Shown here piece by piece: positions 44,541-52,583 of a stretch of 64,000 nucleotides of DNA. The stretch covers positions 1 through 64,000 of the forward strand of contig JAFQIA010000027.1 of assembly GCA_017397725.1 (NCBI GenBank), given 5' to 3'. Source of the stretch: Clostridia bacterium (GTDB taxonomy: Bacteria > Bacillota > Clostridia > Monoglobales > Monoglobaceae). Both the position numbers and the translations under genes were made by a program. Numbering within the stretch: position 1 is the first letter of the stretch; the number at the start of each line of letters is the position of its first letter. A model generated the notes under the pieces. That model was not told where the DNA came from. It searched no databases and saw nothing but the letters and a program-made list of their open reading frames with translations.

Positions 44541-44973
44541 ATAAATAACAGCGAATGTCGTCGGTGAGCTTTAGCTCCAATGCAATCAAATCCTCTGCGA
44601 TACCCTTGGAAGTTTCATCCGCTGCCTGATATTTGTTCAAATAGCGGCTGAGGGATTTGACACCCATATTACAACCATCGGTCATCAGGTCGGCAACGGT
44701 GTGGTCGCTGTCATTCATCTCCAGCATCACATTGGTCTTAATCCAGGACATTCCCCGTGCCATTGGGTTGGGCTCTTTGCCTGCCTCACCGTAACGGTTC
44801 AACGCCTCGTGGAGCTTGCTGCCCAGCTGTTGATGCCGTTCCTTGTTTTCCTGCAGGGTTTGTTTGAATTTGCTGTCTTTTACATTGTCCAGCACATCCT
44901 CGATGGAGGTAACCCCCATCTTTACGCCGGCATTACACTCTTTGAGTAATGCAATGGTATCGTGTTCAATCAT
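44539..44973 (-). CDS. ferritin-like helical protein (DUF2383 type)
   Basis: A 144-residue, all-helical protein. ATG 44973 is preferred because AAAGGAG lies upstream at the usual spacing; longer starts run into the FeoB gene. The pattern of long amphipathic helices with Glu and His at ferritin-like spacing (ENKERHQQLGSKLHEAL) and a second helical half (ADLMTDGCNMGVKSLSRYL) fits the DUF2383 ferritin-like group. It is the last gene of a feoA-feoB operon, so iron or metal handling is likely. No ferroxidase site can be confirmed by eye. Confidence 0.75.
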   Translation of the reverse strand: MIEHDTIALLKECNAGVKMGVTSIEDVLDNVKDSKFKQTLQENKERHQQLGSKLHEALNRYGEAGKEPNPMARGMSWIKTNVMLEMNDSDHTVADLMTDGCNMGVKSLSRYLNKYQAADETSKGIAEDLIALELKLTDDIRCYL

Positions 44974-45016
44974 TTGCTCATCTCCTTTGTAGTTAGATTG
45001 TGCAAAAGAATGGTTT

Positions 45017-47095
45017 TTATACCAACATTTTAATGAGGACAAACATCCCGTTGGTTGCCATACAAACCAGGATTGCGGTCAGGGTAGGAATCAAAAATCC
45101 CAACAGCATCCACAGGGTACTGCCGCTTTCTTTTCGAATGGTCCAAAGAGTGGTGGCACAAGGGAAATGCAGCAACGAAAAAAGCATCACATTGATAGCA
45201 GTAATCAGGCTCCAACCATTGTCCAGAAACAGGGCTTTGAGGGTAGTCAGGTTTTCCATATCGGTCATTTGTCCGTTTGCCAGATAGCCCATCAAGAGGA
45301 TGGGCAGTACGATTTCATTGGCAGGCAGTGCCAGAAGAAAGGCCAGCAGAATCATCCCGTCCAGTCCCATCAAGGCGGCAAAGGGATGGAAAAAGTTTGC
45401 CGCCAACTGCAAAAGACTGTTCCCGCCCAAGGTGATGTTTGCCAAAAGCCAGATGATGGCACCTGCCGGAGCAGAAACCCGAATGGCACGGAACAGAATG
45501 GTCAACGTGCGGTCCCAAAAAGAACGGATGAGGGTTTCGAGAATTTTTGGCTTGCGAAAGGGCGGCAGCTCCAGAAAGAATCCGTTTGGCTCTTCTTTGA
45601 AAAAAAGAAGAGTTAAAATTCGTGTGACCCCAAGGGATAAAAGCACCCCCACAATCAGCAGCAAAAGGATGAACAATGCGGCAACGGGGGTTTCCAAAAA
45701 GGCGGGGAAGTTTGGACTGACAAACAGAATCGACAGGGTAATCAGCATGGAAAAACGGCCGTTGCAAGGGATAAAGCAGTTGGTAATCATGGCGGCAAAA
45801 CGCTCCCGTCGGGAGGAAAAGATACGGCAACCGGTTACCCCTACCGCATTGCAGCCAAGTCCCATACACATGGTAAGCGCCTGTTTGCCGCAAGAAGCGG
45901 CTTTGGAAAAACAACGGTCCAGATTGAATGCCAGCCGTGGCAGAACCCCAAAATCCTCTAAGAGGGTAAAGAGGGGGAAGAAGATTGCCATAGGGGGCAG
46001 CATGACCGCAGTTACCCAAGCGGTGGTGTGATAAACCCCGTCCACAAGCAAGGAAACCCAAAGGGACGGTAGTTGCAGAGCAGAGAGGACATTGGTAAGG
46101 AGTGCCCTGAGAGATTCCAGAAAGGAGAGGAGGAGGCGGGAGGGGAGATTGGCGCCCCAGACGGTAATCCATAACAGCAATCCCAAAAATCCAATCATTA
46201 TGGGGATTCCCCATTTTTTGGAGGTCAGGATGCGGTCAAGGGGGGTGGCACCCCGCTCTTGTAGGGAGCTATCCTGGGTGCAGAGAGCCGCCAAAGCGGT
46301 TGCTTTTTCCGCAATGGCACCGACGATGGCATCCCGCAGATGAATGGCATCAAGGCCTCGCTCGCAAAGCTCCTTTTTGATTGTAGCAACCCGATGGAGA
46401 AGTTGGGTGCGCACCTCCTGCGGGAGAGAAAGATGGTCAAAAAGCTCAGGCGTGATACAGGGGTTGTCTAAAAGCTTAAGGGCAAGATGTCTGCCAAGAC
46501 AGGGGGTGGGAAGATAAGGGGTCAGGGATGTCCCAATGGTAGCAATGGCATCTTCCACCTCGGGGGGATAGAGGACGGGTGCAGCATGGTCAGGAAAATC
46601 CCAATGGACAAGGCGGGTGAGAAACTGTTCCAGACGCCGCATATCCCGACGGTTTTTGGCGCTGATACCAATGACGGGGATGCCCAACTGCTCATGGAGT
46701 ACCTCCAAATCAATCCAGATGCCGCGGCGTTCTGCCTCGTCGGTCAGGTTGATACAAAGTGCTGTCCTTGGAGTGATTTCCAGAATTTGCAGCAGAAGAT
46801 TGAAGTTGCGGGCAAGACAGGTGGCATCTGCAATCATCAGGGTGCAGTCGGCATCGCTGAAGCAGATCGCATCCCTTGCGATTTCTTCCTCAGGGGAATT
46901 GGAAATCAAAGAATAGGTACCGGGCAGGTCGCTAAAGTGGAACCGACAGTCCTTGACCGTCAAGGAACCGGAGGCAAGCTCCACGGTCTTTCCTGACCAG
47001 TTGCCGGTGTGTTGTTTCAGACCGGTCAGAGCGTTGAAGATGGTGCTCTTTCCCACATTGGGATTACCCGCAAGCAGAATATGAAAGTCTGTCAT
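45017..47095 (-). CDS. feoB: ferrous iron transport protein B
   Basis: A 692-residue membrane protein that imports Fe(II). The N-terminal cytosolic G domain has the P-loop GNPNVGKST (10-18) and DLPGTYSL (about 57). A helical guanine-dissociation-inhibitor-like region follows, then about eight to ten membrane helices with the conserved gate segment GLGCNAVGVTGCR and the FIPCNGR motif. ATG 47095 has AAAGGAGG seven bases upstream. It overlaps feoA by four bases (ATGA). The nearby flavodiiron operon and the ferritin-like gene suggest that iron supply and defence are coordinated, but they are separate transcripts. Confidence 0.97.
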   Translation of the reverse strand: MTDFHILLAGNPNVGKSTIFNALTGLKQHTGNWSGKTVELASGSLTVKDCRFHFSDLPGTYSLISNSPEEEIARDAICFSDADCTLMIADATCLARNFNLLLQILEITPRTALCINLTDEAERRGIWIDLEVLHEQLGIPVIGISAKNRRDMRRLEQFLTRLVHWDFPDHAAPVLYPPEVEDAIATIGTSLTPYLPTPCLGRHLALKLLDNPCITPELFDHLSLPQEVRTQLLHRVATIKKELCERGLDAIHLRDAIVGAIAEKATALAALCTQDSSLQERGATPLDRILTSKKWGIPIMIGFLGLLLWITVWGANLPSRLLLSFLESLRALLTNVLSALQLPSLWVSLLVDGVYHTTAWVTAVMLPPMAIFFPLFTLLEDFGVLPRLAFNLDRCFSKAASCGKQALTMCMGLGCNAVGVTGCRIFSSRRERFAAMITNCFIPCNGRFSMLITLSILFVSPNFPAFLETPVAALFILLLLIVGVLLSLGVTRILTLLFFKEEPNGFFLELPPFRKPKILETLIRSFWDRTLTILFRAIRVSAPAGAIIWLLANITLGGNSLLQLAANFFHPFAALMGLDGMILLAFLLALPANEIVLPILLMGYLANGQMTDMENLTTLKALFLDNGWSLITAINVMLFSLLHFPCATTLWTIRKESGSTLWMLLGFLIPTLTAILVCMATNGMFVLIKMLV

Positions 47096-47343
47096 TGTCG
47101 GGCCTCCTTTGGGAGCGGGAGAATCTGTATGTTTTTGGCATCTTCTTTCCGTAGGGCGATGATGCTCCCCATGACCGCATAGGCGGTGGGGTCTCCAAGA
47201 GGACTGACAAAGAGCGGCGTGATGATGCTTCCGGGAGTGAATCCCAAATCCAATAGTCGTCTGCGCAGGTCACCCCGAATGGTGATGGTATCTATGTAGG
47301 CGCTTTGAAAAAGCGGCAAAGCTGCAAGGGTATTTAAGGACAT
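47092..47343 (-). CDS. feoA: ferrous iron transport protein A
   Basis: An 83-residue SH3-like protein with the family core RRRLLDLGFTPGSIITPLF. FeoA binds FeoB and tunes its activity. It starts at ATG 47343 after AAAGGAG and its stop overlaps the feoB start, so the two are translationally coupled. Confidence 0.93.
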   Translation of the reverse strand: MSLNTLAALPLFQSAYIDTITIRGDLRRRLLDLGFTPGSIITPLFVSPLGDPTAYAVMGSIIALRKEDAKNIQILPLPKEARQ

Positions 47344-47382
47344 TGCAAAAAACTCCTTTCCGAAACAAATTACGTCTATTAA

Positions 47383-47412
47383 AGTATATGAAGGATGGAA
47401 AAGGAGTGTGAA
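47383..47412 (-). promoter_or_regulatory. candidate promoter of feoA-feoB
   Basis: On the minus strand: -35 TTCACA (47412-47407), spacer 18 bp, -10 TATACT (47388-47383). It lies just past the murA hairpin. The -35 is imperfect. Confidence 0.35.
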
Positions 47413-47447
47413 AAAACGAACCCACCCGAATGGGTGGATTTCGTTTA
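47411..47447 (-). terminator. intrinsic terminator after murA
   Basis: The stem pairs ACCC-GGGT around GAAT and extends through AAACGAA and TTCGTTT with a small bulge. On the minus strand it ends in TTTTTT. Confidence 0.75.
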
Positions 47448-48698
47448 TCTTTTTTCAATATTTACGCCGATACTGCGCAATTTTTCAGGGAAATGTTCAT
47501 AGCCGCGCTCTAAATGCTCAATGTTGTCAATGACGGTCTCTCCCTGCGCCGCAAGGGAGGCAATGACCAAAGCCGCGCCGGCACGCAGATCGGTGGCGGT
47601 TACCTTCGCACCGCTCAGCCGTTTGCTGCCGTCCACCACTGCGGTTCTGCCGTCAATTTTGATTTTGGCACCCATCCGCAAAAGCTCCGGAACCTGCATA
47701 AACCGATTTTCAAACACGGTTTCTACCACAATGCCTGTCCCCTCCGCCACGCTCATCAGCGCCATAAACTGGGACTGCATATCGGTGGGAAATCCCGGAT
47801 GAGGCAACGTTTTGATGTCTACGGAGCGAAAGCGCTCACAGGGGGAGATATGAATCATATCCTCGCCCACCTCCAACAAAAAGCCCATCTCCTCCAATTT
47901 GGCAAGCACCGGTTTGCTGTGGGCAGGGCAGACGTTTTTCAGGGTCACATCCCCGTGCCCTGCGGCGGCAAGAGCGAGGAAGGTACCCGTTTCGATGCGG
48001 TCGGGGATGATGGCGTGATGGCAGGGGTTTAAGGATTCCTTGCCGTAAATATGCACGGTGTCACTGCCTGCCCCTTCAATCTCGGCACCCATTTTGGAAA
48101 GACAGGCGGCAAGGTCTGCAATTTCCGGCTCGGCGGCAGCATTTTCAATGATGGTTTCTCCTTGGGCGAGGGTGGCGGCAAGAATCAGGTTTTCGGTGGC
48201 ACCTACACTGGGGAAATCCAGATAAATGCTCCCGCCCTTGAGCCGGTCACAGCTTGCCTCTACATAGCCGTGCCCTTGACGGATTTTGGCACCCATCACC
48301 GAAAAGCCTTTCAGGTGCAGGTCGATGGGTCGGGCACCGATTTGGCAACCTCCCGGCAGGGGAAGCCGCACCCGCCCGCAACGGGCAAGAAGGGGTCCCA
48401 TAATCAAAAAGGATGCACGAAGCTTATTGACCAGCTCTAAAGGAGCGGTCTTTCTTCGCCCGCCCGACGGAAAGGATACTGTGACAGTGCCATCCATATG
48501 GCGGGCATAGTTTGCACCCATACAAAGAAGAAGCTCCCCCATACACGCTGTGTCGGAAAGCTCCGGAATATGAGAAAAAACAGACTCGCCCTCGGACAAA
48601 AGACCGGCGGCAAGAATCGGGAGTGCGGCGTTTTTGCTGCCGCTGATGGAAACGGTTCCAAAGAGATTACCCTCAGGAGAAATGATGTATTGGGACAT
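47445..48698 (-). CDS. murA: UDP-N-acetylglucosamine 1-carboxyvinyltransferase
   Basis: A 417-residue enzyme of full family length. It transfers enolpyruvate from PEP to UDP-GlcNAc, the first committed step of peptidoglycan synthesis. The active-site loop is PGGCQIGARPIDLHLKG with the catalytic Cys118, the residue that fosfomycin alkylates. SGSKNAALPIL near the N-terminus and FPTDMQSQFMAL with ENRFMQVPELLRMGA are also conserved. AAAGGA lies nine bases before ATG 48698. Many Firmicutes have two copies, murA1 and murA2; I cannot tell which this is. Confidence 0.96.
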   Translation of the reverse strand: MSQYIISPEGNLFGTVSISGSKNAALPILAAGLLSEGESVFSHIPELSDTACMGELLLCMGANYARHMDGTVTVSFPSGGRRKTAPLELVNKLRASFLIMGPLLARCGRVRLPLPGGCQIGARPIDLHLKGFSVMGAKIRQGHGYVEASCDRLKGGSIYLDFPSVGATENLILAATLAQGETIIENAAAEPEIADLAACLSKMGAEIEGAGSDTVHIYGKESLNPCHHAIIPDRIETGTFLALAAAGHGDVTLKNVCPAHSKPVLAKLEEMGFLLEVGEDMIHISPCERFRSVDIKTLPHPGFPTDMQSQFMALMSVAEGTGIVVETVFENRFMQVPELLRMGAKIKIDGRTAVVDGSKRLSGAKVTATDLRAGAALVIASLAAQGETVIDNIEHLERGYEHFPEKLRSIGVNIEKR

Positions 48699-48762
48699 AG
48701 CAGTATTCCTTTCCGCAATCTGTAATACTTATCAGTATAGACAGGATTTTCAGGTTCTATGC

Positions 48763-48785
48763 GGGCGGATACAAAATATCCGCCC
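48763..48785. terminator. hairpin downstream of the small hypothetical gene
   Basis: The 9-bp perfect arms GGGCGGATA and TATCCGCCC enclose five bases. There is no T run on either side, so termination is doubtful. Confidence 0.35.
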
Positions 48786-48791
48786 ATAGGC

Positions 48792-48947
48792 TTAAAACAG
48801 CGGTAGCCGCTTTCCGGGTTCTTCCCAAAAGGCAATCGGTGGAATCAGGGGCACAGAGTCATTATTTTGAAACAATGCTACTGCATAAATCGGTAAAAAA
48901 GTTCTTCCGTAGTCCACATCTTCCCAAAAACCAACCATAGCATCCAT
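48792..48947 (-). CDS. small hypothetical protein
   Basis: A 51-residue open frame from ATG 48947, with GGGAGG ten bases upstream on the minus strand. The product starts MDAMVGFWEDVDYG and ends EEPGKRLPLF; it has several aromatic and Pro residues, no membrane helix and no motif that I know. It lies upstream of murA on the same strand, with a 9-bp hairpin between. It may be a genuine short gene because of the ribosome site and isolation in an otherwise empty 390-base gap, but conservation is untested. Confidence 0.45.
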   Translation of the reverse strand: MDAMVGFWEDVDYGRTFLPIYAVALFQNNDSVPLIPPIAFWEEPGKRLPLF

Positions 48948-49020
48948 AGTATCAAATCCTCCCTTTTGCATATCATAATTTTGTGACAATGTTAGTTTGA
49001 AGAAAATCAAAAAATATATG

Positions 49021-49050
49021 TTGCAAAAACTATGGCAGATGTGATATAAT
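49021..49050 (+). promoter_or_regulatory. sigma-A promoter of the CorC/CNNM-type gene
   Basis: The -35 is TTGCAA (49021-49026), the spacer 18 bp, and the -10 TATAAT (49045-49050), preceded by TGA as an extended -10. Confidence 0.75.
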
Positions 49051-49092
49051 AACCCTGATTTATAAAAAATTTTTTAGGGGGAATTTTTCCTT

Positions 49093-50337
49093 ATGGACAG
49101 TAGTCTGGGGCTGATACTTTGGCTCGTTGTACTTATCCTGTGTTCGGCGTATTTTTCGGCAACGGAAACGGCGTTTTCCTCGCTGAACCGGATTCGACTG
49201 AAAAATCTTGCCAATGGCGGTAACAAGAGAGCGGAATTGGCGCTTTCTATGTCAGAAAATTATGACAAATTGCTTTCCAGTATTTTGATTGGAAACAATG
49301 TGGTCAATATTGCGGCATCTTCTCTTGCAACCGTGTTGTTTTTGAAATATTTTCCGGTTTACGGGGTGACCCTTTCTACCATAGTGATGACGGTTCTGGT
49401 TTTGATTTTCGGTGAGATTTCACCCAAAAGCCTTGCCAAGGAATCACCGGAGAACTTTGCTATGTTTTCCGCACCCATTCTGCGGGTGGTGATGACCATC
49501 CTTGCACCTTTTAACTGGCTGTTCGGACTTTGGAAAATTCTGCTCAACAAACTGTTCAAGACCAAGAACCCGCAAGGAATTACCGAAGAAGAGCTTCTTA
49601 CCATTGTGGAAGAGGCTCAGAGTGAGGGCGGGATTGACGAGCAGGAGGGCGACCTGATTAAGAGCGCCATTGAGTTTAACGATATGGAGGCGGGCGAGAT
49701 TCTGACACCCCGTGTGGATTTGACCGCTGTGGATATTGAGGAAGACCATCAAGTCATTTACAACACCTTTATGGAAACCAAGTTTTCGCGGATTCCGGTT
49801 TATAGGGAAACCATCGATAACATTGTGGGCGTGATTCACCAACGTGACTTTTTTGTGATGCTCCGCACCAAAGGCCAGACCTTGGAGGAAATCATCAAGC
49901 CGGCAATCTTTGTGTCGGATTCCATTAAGATTTCCAAACTGATTAAGCATCTGCAAAAATCTCAGGCACATATGGCAATCGTTGCGGACGAATATGGTGG
50001 TACCAAGGGTATCGTTACCATGGAAGATATTCTGGAAGAATTGGTGGGCGAAATCTGGGACGAGCACGATGATGTGGTTGAGGATGTGGAAAAACTGAGC
50101 GAAACCGAATGCTTGGTTTCGGGCAGTGCAGACATTGAAGAAATTTTTGAGCTTTTTGATATCCGGGAGGAAACGGAGCAGAATACCGTCACCGGATGGG
50201 TGATGGAAAAATTGGAAAAAATGCCCGAAATCGGGGACGTGTTTGAAACCGATACCCTGCGAGTGACTGTCAAGGAATTGGACGGCAGACGGGTAGGTAA
50301 GGTGCTGATGGAATCCATCCCCGCAAAAGAAGAATAA
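49093..50337 (+). CDS. CNNM/HlyC-CorC family membrane protein with CBS pair
   Basis: A 414-residue protein. The N-terminal DUF21 (CNNM) membrane domain has the motif YFSATETAFSSLNRIRLKNLA and four helices. A CBS domain pair follows (about 205-330), containing ILTPRVDLTAVD and HMAIVADEYGGTKGIVTMEDILEELVGEI. The C-terminal CorC_HlyC domain runs from about 340 to the end with GWVMEKLEKMPEIGD. Family members export or regulate Mg2+ and Co2+; the old name hemolysin is not a guide to function. AGGGGGG lies ten bases before ATG 49093. Confidence 0.92.
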   Translation: MDSSLGLILWLVVLILCSAYFSATETAFSSLNRIRLKNLANGGNKRAELALSMSENYDKLLSSILIGNNVVNIAASSLATVLFLKYFPVYGVTLSTIVMTVLVLIFGEISPKSLAKESPENFAMFSAPILRVVMTILAPFNWLFGLWKILLNKLFKTKNPQGITEEELLTIVEEAQSEGGIDEQEGDLIKSAIEFNDMEAGEILTPRVDLTAVDIEEDHQVIYNTFMETKFSRIPVYRETIDNIVGVIHQRDFFVMLRTKGQTLEEIIKPAIFVSDSIKISKLIKHLQKSQAHMAIVADEYGGTKGIVTMEDILEELVGEIWDEHDDVVEDVEKLSETECLVSGSADIEEIFELFDIREETEQNTVTGWVMEKLEKMPEIGDVFETDTLRVTVKELDGRRVGKVLMESIPAKEE

Positions 50338-50370
50338 AAAATCCGTGTGGCTTTGCCACACGGATTTTTT
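50336..50370. terminator. bidirectional intrinsic terminator
   Basis: The 16-bp arms AAAAAATCCGTGTGGC and complement flank TTT. A run and T run allow termination from both sides, between the CNNM-type gene and the converging topoisomerase gene. Confidence 0.92.
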
Positions 50371-52572
50371 CTATTCTTCGGGGATTCCAAAATCAAAACC
50401 GATTTGTTCGATTCCCTTGTCCGCATCCCGAATGATGCTTCCCGCTGCGGGGATGTTCCGGCTGCGGTAGTGGGAGGTGTTCCCGATTCCGCTTTGGTCT
50501 GCCGGAGTGACCTGCTTGACCGTTGCATTTTTTCGCAGGGTGAAGACATTCACGCCCTGACTGCTGCGGGTGGTCTTTACCGGAATCTTTTCGGTGTTTA
50601 CGGTCAGTGCCTTGTCAGCGGTGCTGATCAGCATAATCTCAATATCTTGCTTTAAGTGGAGCATCCCCACCAAGGGTGAATTGGTGGAGAATCCACCGGT
50701 CAGCTTTTTGCGGTTGGACTTGGTGGCATAACTGCTCAGCGGAATCTTGGCACATTTTCCGTTTGCAAAGGCAAAGAGCAGATGCCCGCTGTAATCGTCG
50801 CTGAGGATCATACCGAGGATATTATCCTTTTCTGCCATACCCAAAAGGTTGGGGAGATACTCACCCAATTGACTGGCTTTGCCGTCGGGAATATCGCTGG
50901 CGCGGAGTTTATACACATCGCCGCTTTCGGCAAAGAACAACAGCTCGCTGCGGTTGGAGGCATCCACCTCCTGAATGATACAGTCGTCCTCTTTCAGCCG
51001 CTGTTCCCCGCTGGTGCGCAGAGAAACCAGAGAAATCTTTTTCAGGTAGTTATCCTTGGTGCGGAACAGCTTGATGGGGTAATCCTCCACCAACTGTTCT
51101 TCTTTGATATCTACCGATACCTCTTCTTCAGAAATCAGTTGGGTACGGCGGTCAAAGCCATACTTCTTTGCTGCCTCCCGCAACTGCTTTTCAATGATTT
51201 TGTTGACCTTTGCCTTGCTTTTTTGCACCTCTTCAAGGTCTGCAATCTCCGCTTTCAGGTTTTCAATCTCTGCCACATGCTTGAGGATGTAATCCTTATT
51301 GAGGTTGCGCAGCTTGATTTCTGCCACAAACTCTGCCTGCACCTCGTCGATACCAAAGCCTGCCATCAGGTTGGGTACCACAAGGGAGTCTTCTTCGGTT
51401 TCCCGTACGATTTTTACCGCCTTGTCAATGTCTAAAAGAATCAGGGCAAGACCCTCTAACAGATGGAGCTTGTCACTCTTTTTGGCAATGTCAAATGCCA
51501 CCGAGCGCAGTACACAGCTGCGACGGAACCGTAGCCATTCGCACAGAATGTCATTGACCCCAAGTACCAGCGGAGAACCCTCCACCAAAATATTGAAGTT
51601 ACAGCCAAAGCTGTCCTGCAGGGGGGTCATACGATACAGCTTTGCCATCAGCTTTTCAGGGTCGGTGCCCCGCTTTAAGTCGATGGTCAGCTTCATACCG
51701 GTTTTGTCGGTTTCGTCACGGATATCCGAGATTTCTTTGATTTTGCTTGCCTTGACCAAATCTACGATTTTTTCAACGATGGCCTCCACTGTGGTGGTAT
51801 AGGGAATCTCAGTAATATCAATACAGTTCTGCTTTTTGTCGTAAGAGTAGGTGGCGCGCATCTTAAAGCTGCCTCTGCCGGTTTTGTATATTTCCCGCAT
51901 CTCATCCTTGTTGTAGATGATGGATGCGCCAAAAGGAAAGTCCGGTGCCGGCATTACCTCAAGCAAATCCGCCTCAGGGTCTTTCATTACTAAAACCGTT
52001 GCCTCGCAAAGCTCTCTTAAGTTAAAGCTACAAATATTGGACGCCATACCTACCGCAATACCCTGATTGGGGTTTGCCAATACATTGGGGAAGGTGGTAG
52101 GCAGCAGCACCGGTTCCTTCATGGTGCCGTCATAGTTGTCTACAAAGTCGATGGTGTTCTTGTCCATATCCCGAAAAATCTCACTGCAGACTTTAGAAAG
52201 CTTCACCTCGGTATAACGGGAGGCGGCATATGCCATATCACGGGAATACTGCCGGCCAAAGTTACCCTTGGAATCCACCAAAGGCAGGAGCAAAGAGCCG
52301 TTACCCTCGGTCAGACGCACCATAGTTTCATAAATCGCTTGGTCGCCGTGGGGGTTTAACCGCATGGTCTGTCCCACCACATTGGCGGACTTGGTCCGGT
52401 TTCCGCTGAGGAGACCCATTTTATACATGGTATAGAGCAGTTTGCGGTGAGAGGGCTTGAATCCGTCAATTTCCGGAATGGCACGGGAGATGATCACACT
52501 CATGGCATAGGGCATATAGTTTTGCTCTAAGGTTTGGGTGATTTGTTGTTCTTCAATCATCGGTTGTTTCAT
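50371..52572 (-). CDS. type IIA DNA topoisomerase subunit A (GyrA/ParC-like, divergent)
   Basis: A 733-residue breakage-reunion subunit. The catalytic Tyr120 lies in AYAASRYTEV, and GNFGRQYSRDMAY precedes it. The N-terminus FKPSHRKLLYTMYKMGL replaces the common KPVQRRILYAM pattern. A coiled-coil of about 60 residues (IENLKAEIADLEEVQKSK) and a C-terminal beta-propeller-like domain with repeats follow. ATG 52572 has AAGGAG seven bases upstream; GTG 52578 is closer to it. It lies 11 bases after the B-subunit gene, so the pair forms one complex. It is probably a second topoisomerase besides housekeeping gyrase, most like topoisomerase IV in role, but that is inference. Confidence 0.9.
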   Translation of the reverse strand: MKQPMIEEQQITQTLEQNYMPYAMSVIISRAIPEIDGFKPSHRKLLYTMYKMGLLSGNRTKSANVVGQTMRLNPHGDQAIYETMVRLTEGNGSLLLPLVDSKGNFGRQYSRDMAYAASRYTEVKLSKVCSEIFRDMDKNTIDFVDNYDGTMKEPVLLPTTFPNVLANPNQGIAVGMASNICSFNLRELCEATVLVMKDPEADLLEVMPAPDFPFGASIIYNKDEMREIYKTGRGSFKMRATYSYDKKQNCIDITEIPYTTTVEAIVEKIVDLVKASKIKEISDIRDETDKTGMKLTIDLKRGTDPEKLMAKLYRMTPLQDSFGCNFNILVEGSPLVLGVNDILCEWLRFRRSCVLRSVAFDIAKKSDKLHLLEGLALILLDIDKAVKIVRETEEDSLVVPNLMAGFGIDEVQAEFVAEIKLRNLNKDYILKHVAEIENLKAEIADLEEVQKSKAKVNKIIEKQLREAAKKYGFDRRTQLISEEEVSVDIKEEQLVEDYPIKLFRTKDNYLKKISLVSLRTSGEQRLKEDDCIIQEVDASNRSELLFFAESGDVYKLRASDIPDGKASQLGEYLPNLLGMAEKDNILGMILSDDYSGHLLFAFANGKCAKIPLSSYATKSNRKKLTGGFSTNSPLVGMLHLKQDIEIMLISTADKALTVNTEKIPVKTTRSSQGVNVFTLRKNATVKQVTPADQSGIGNTSHYRSRNIPAAGSIIRDADKGIEQIGFDFGIPEE

Positions 52573-52583
52573 ATGCACACTCC

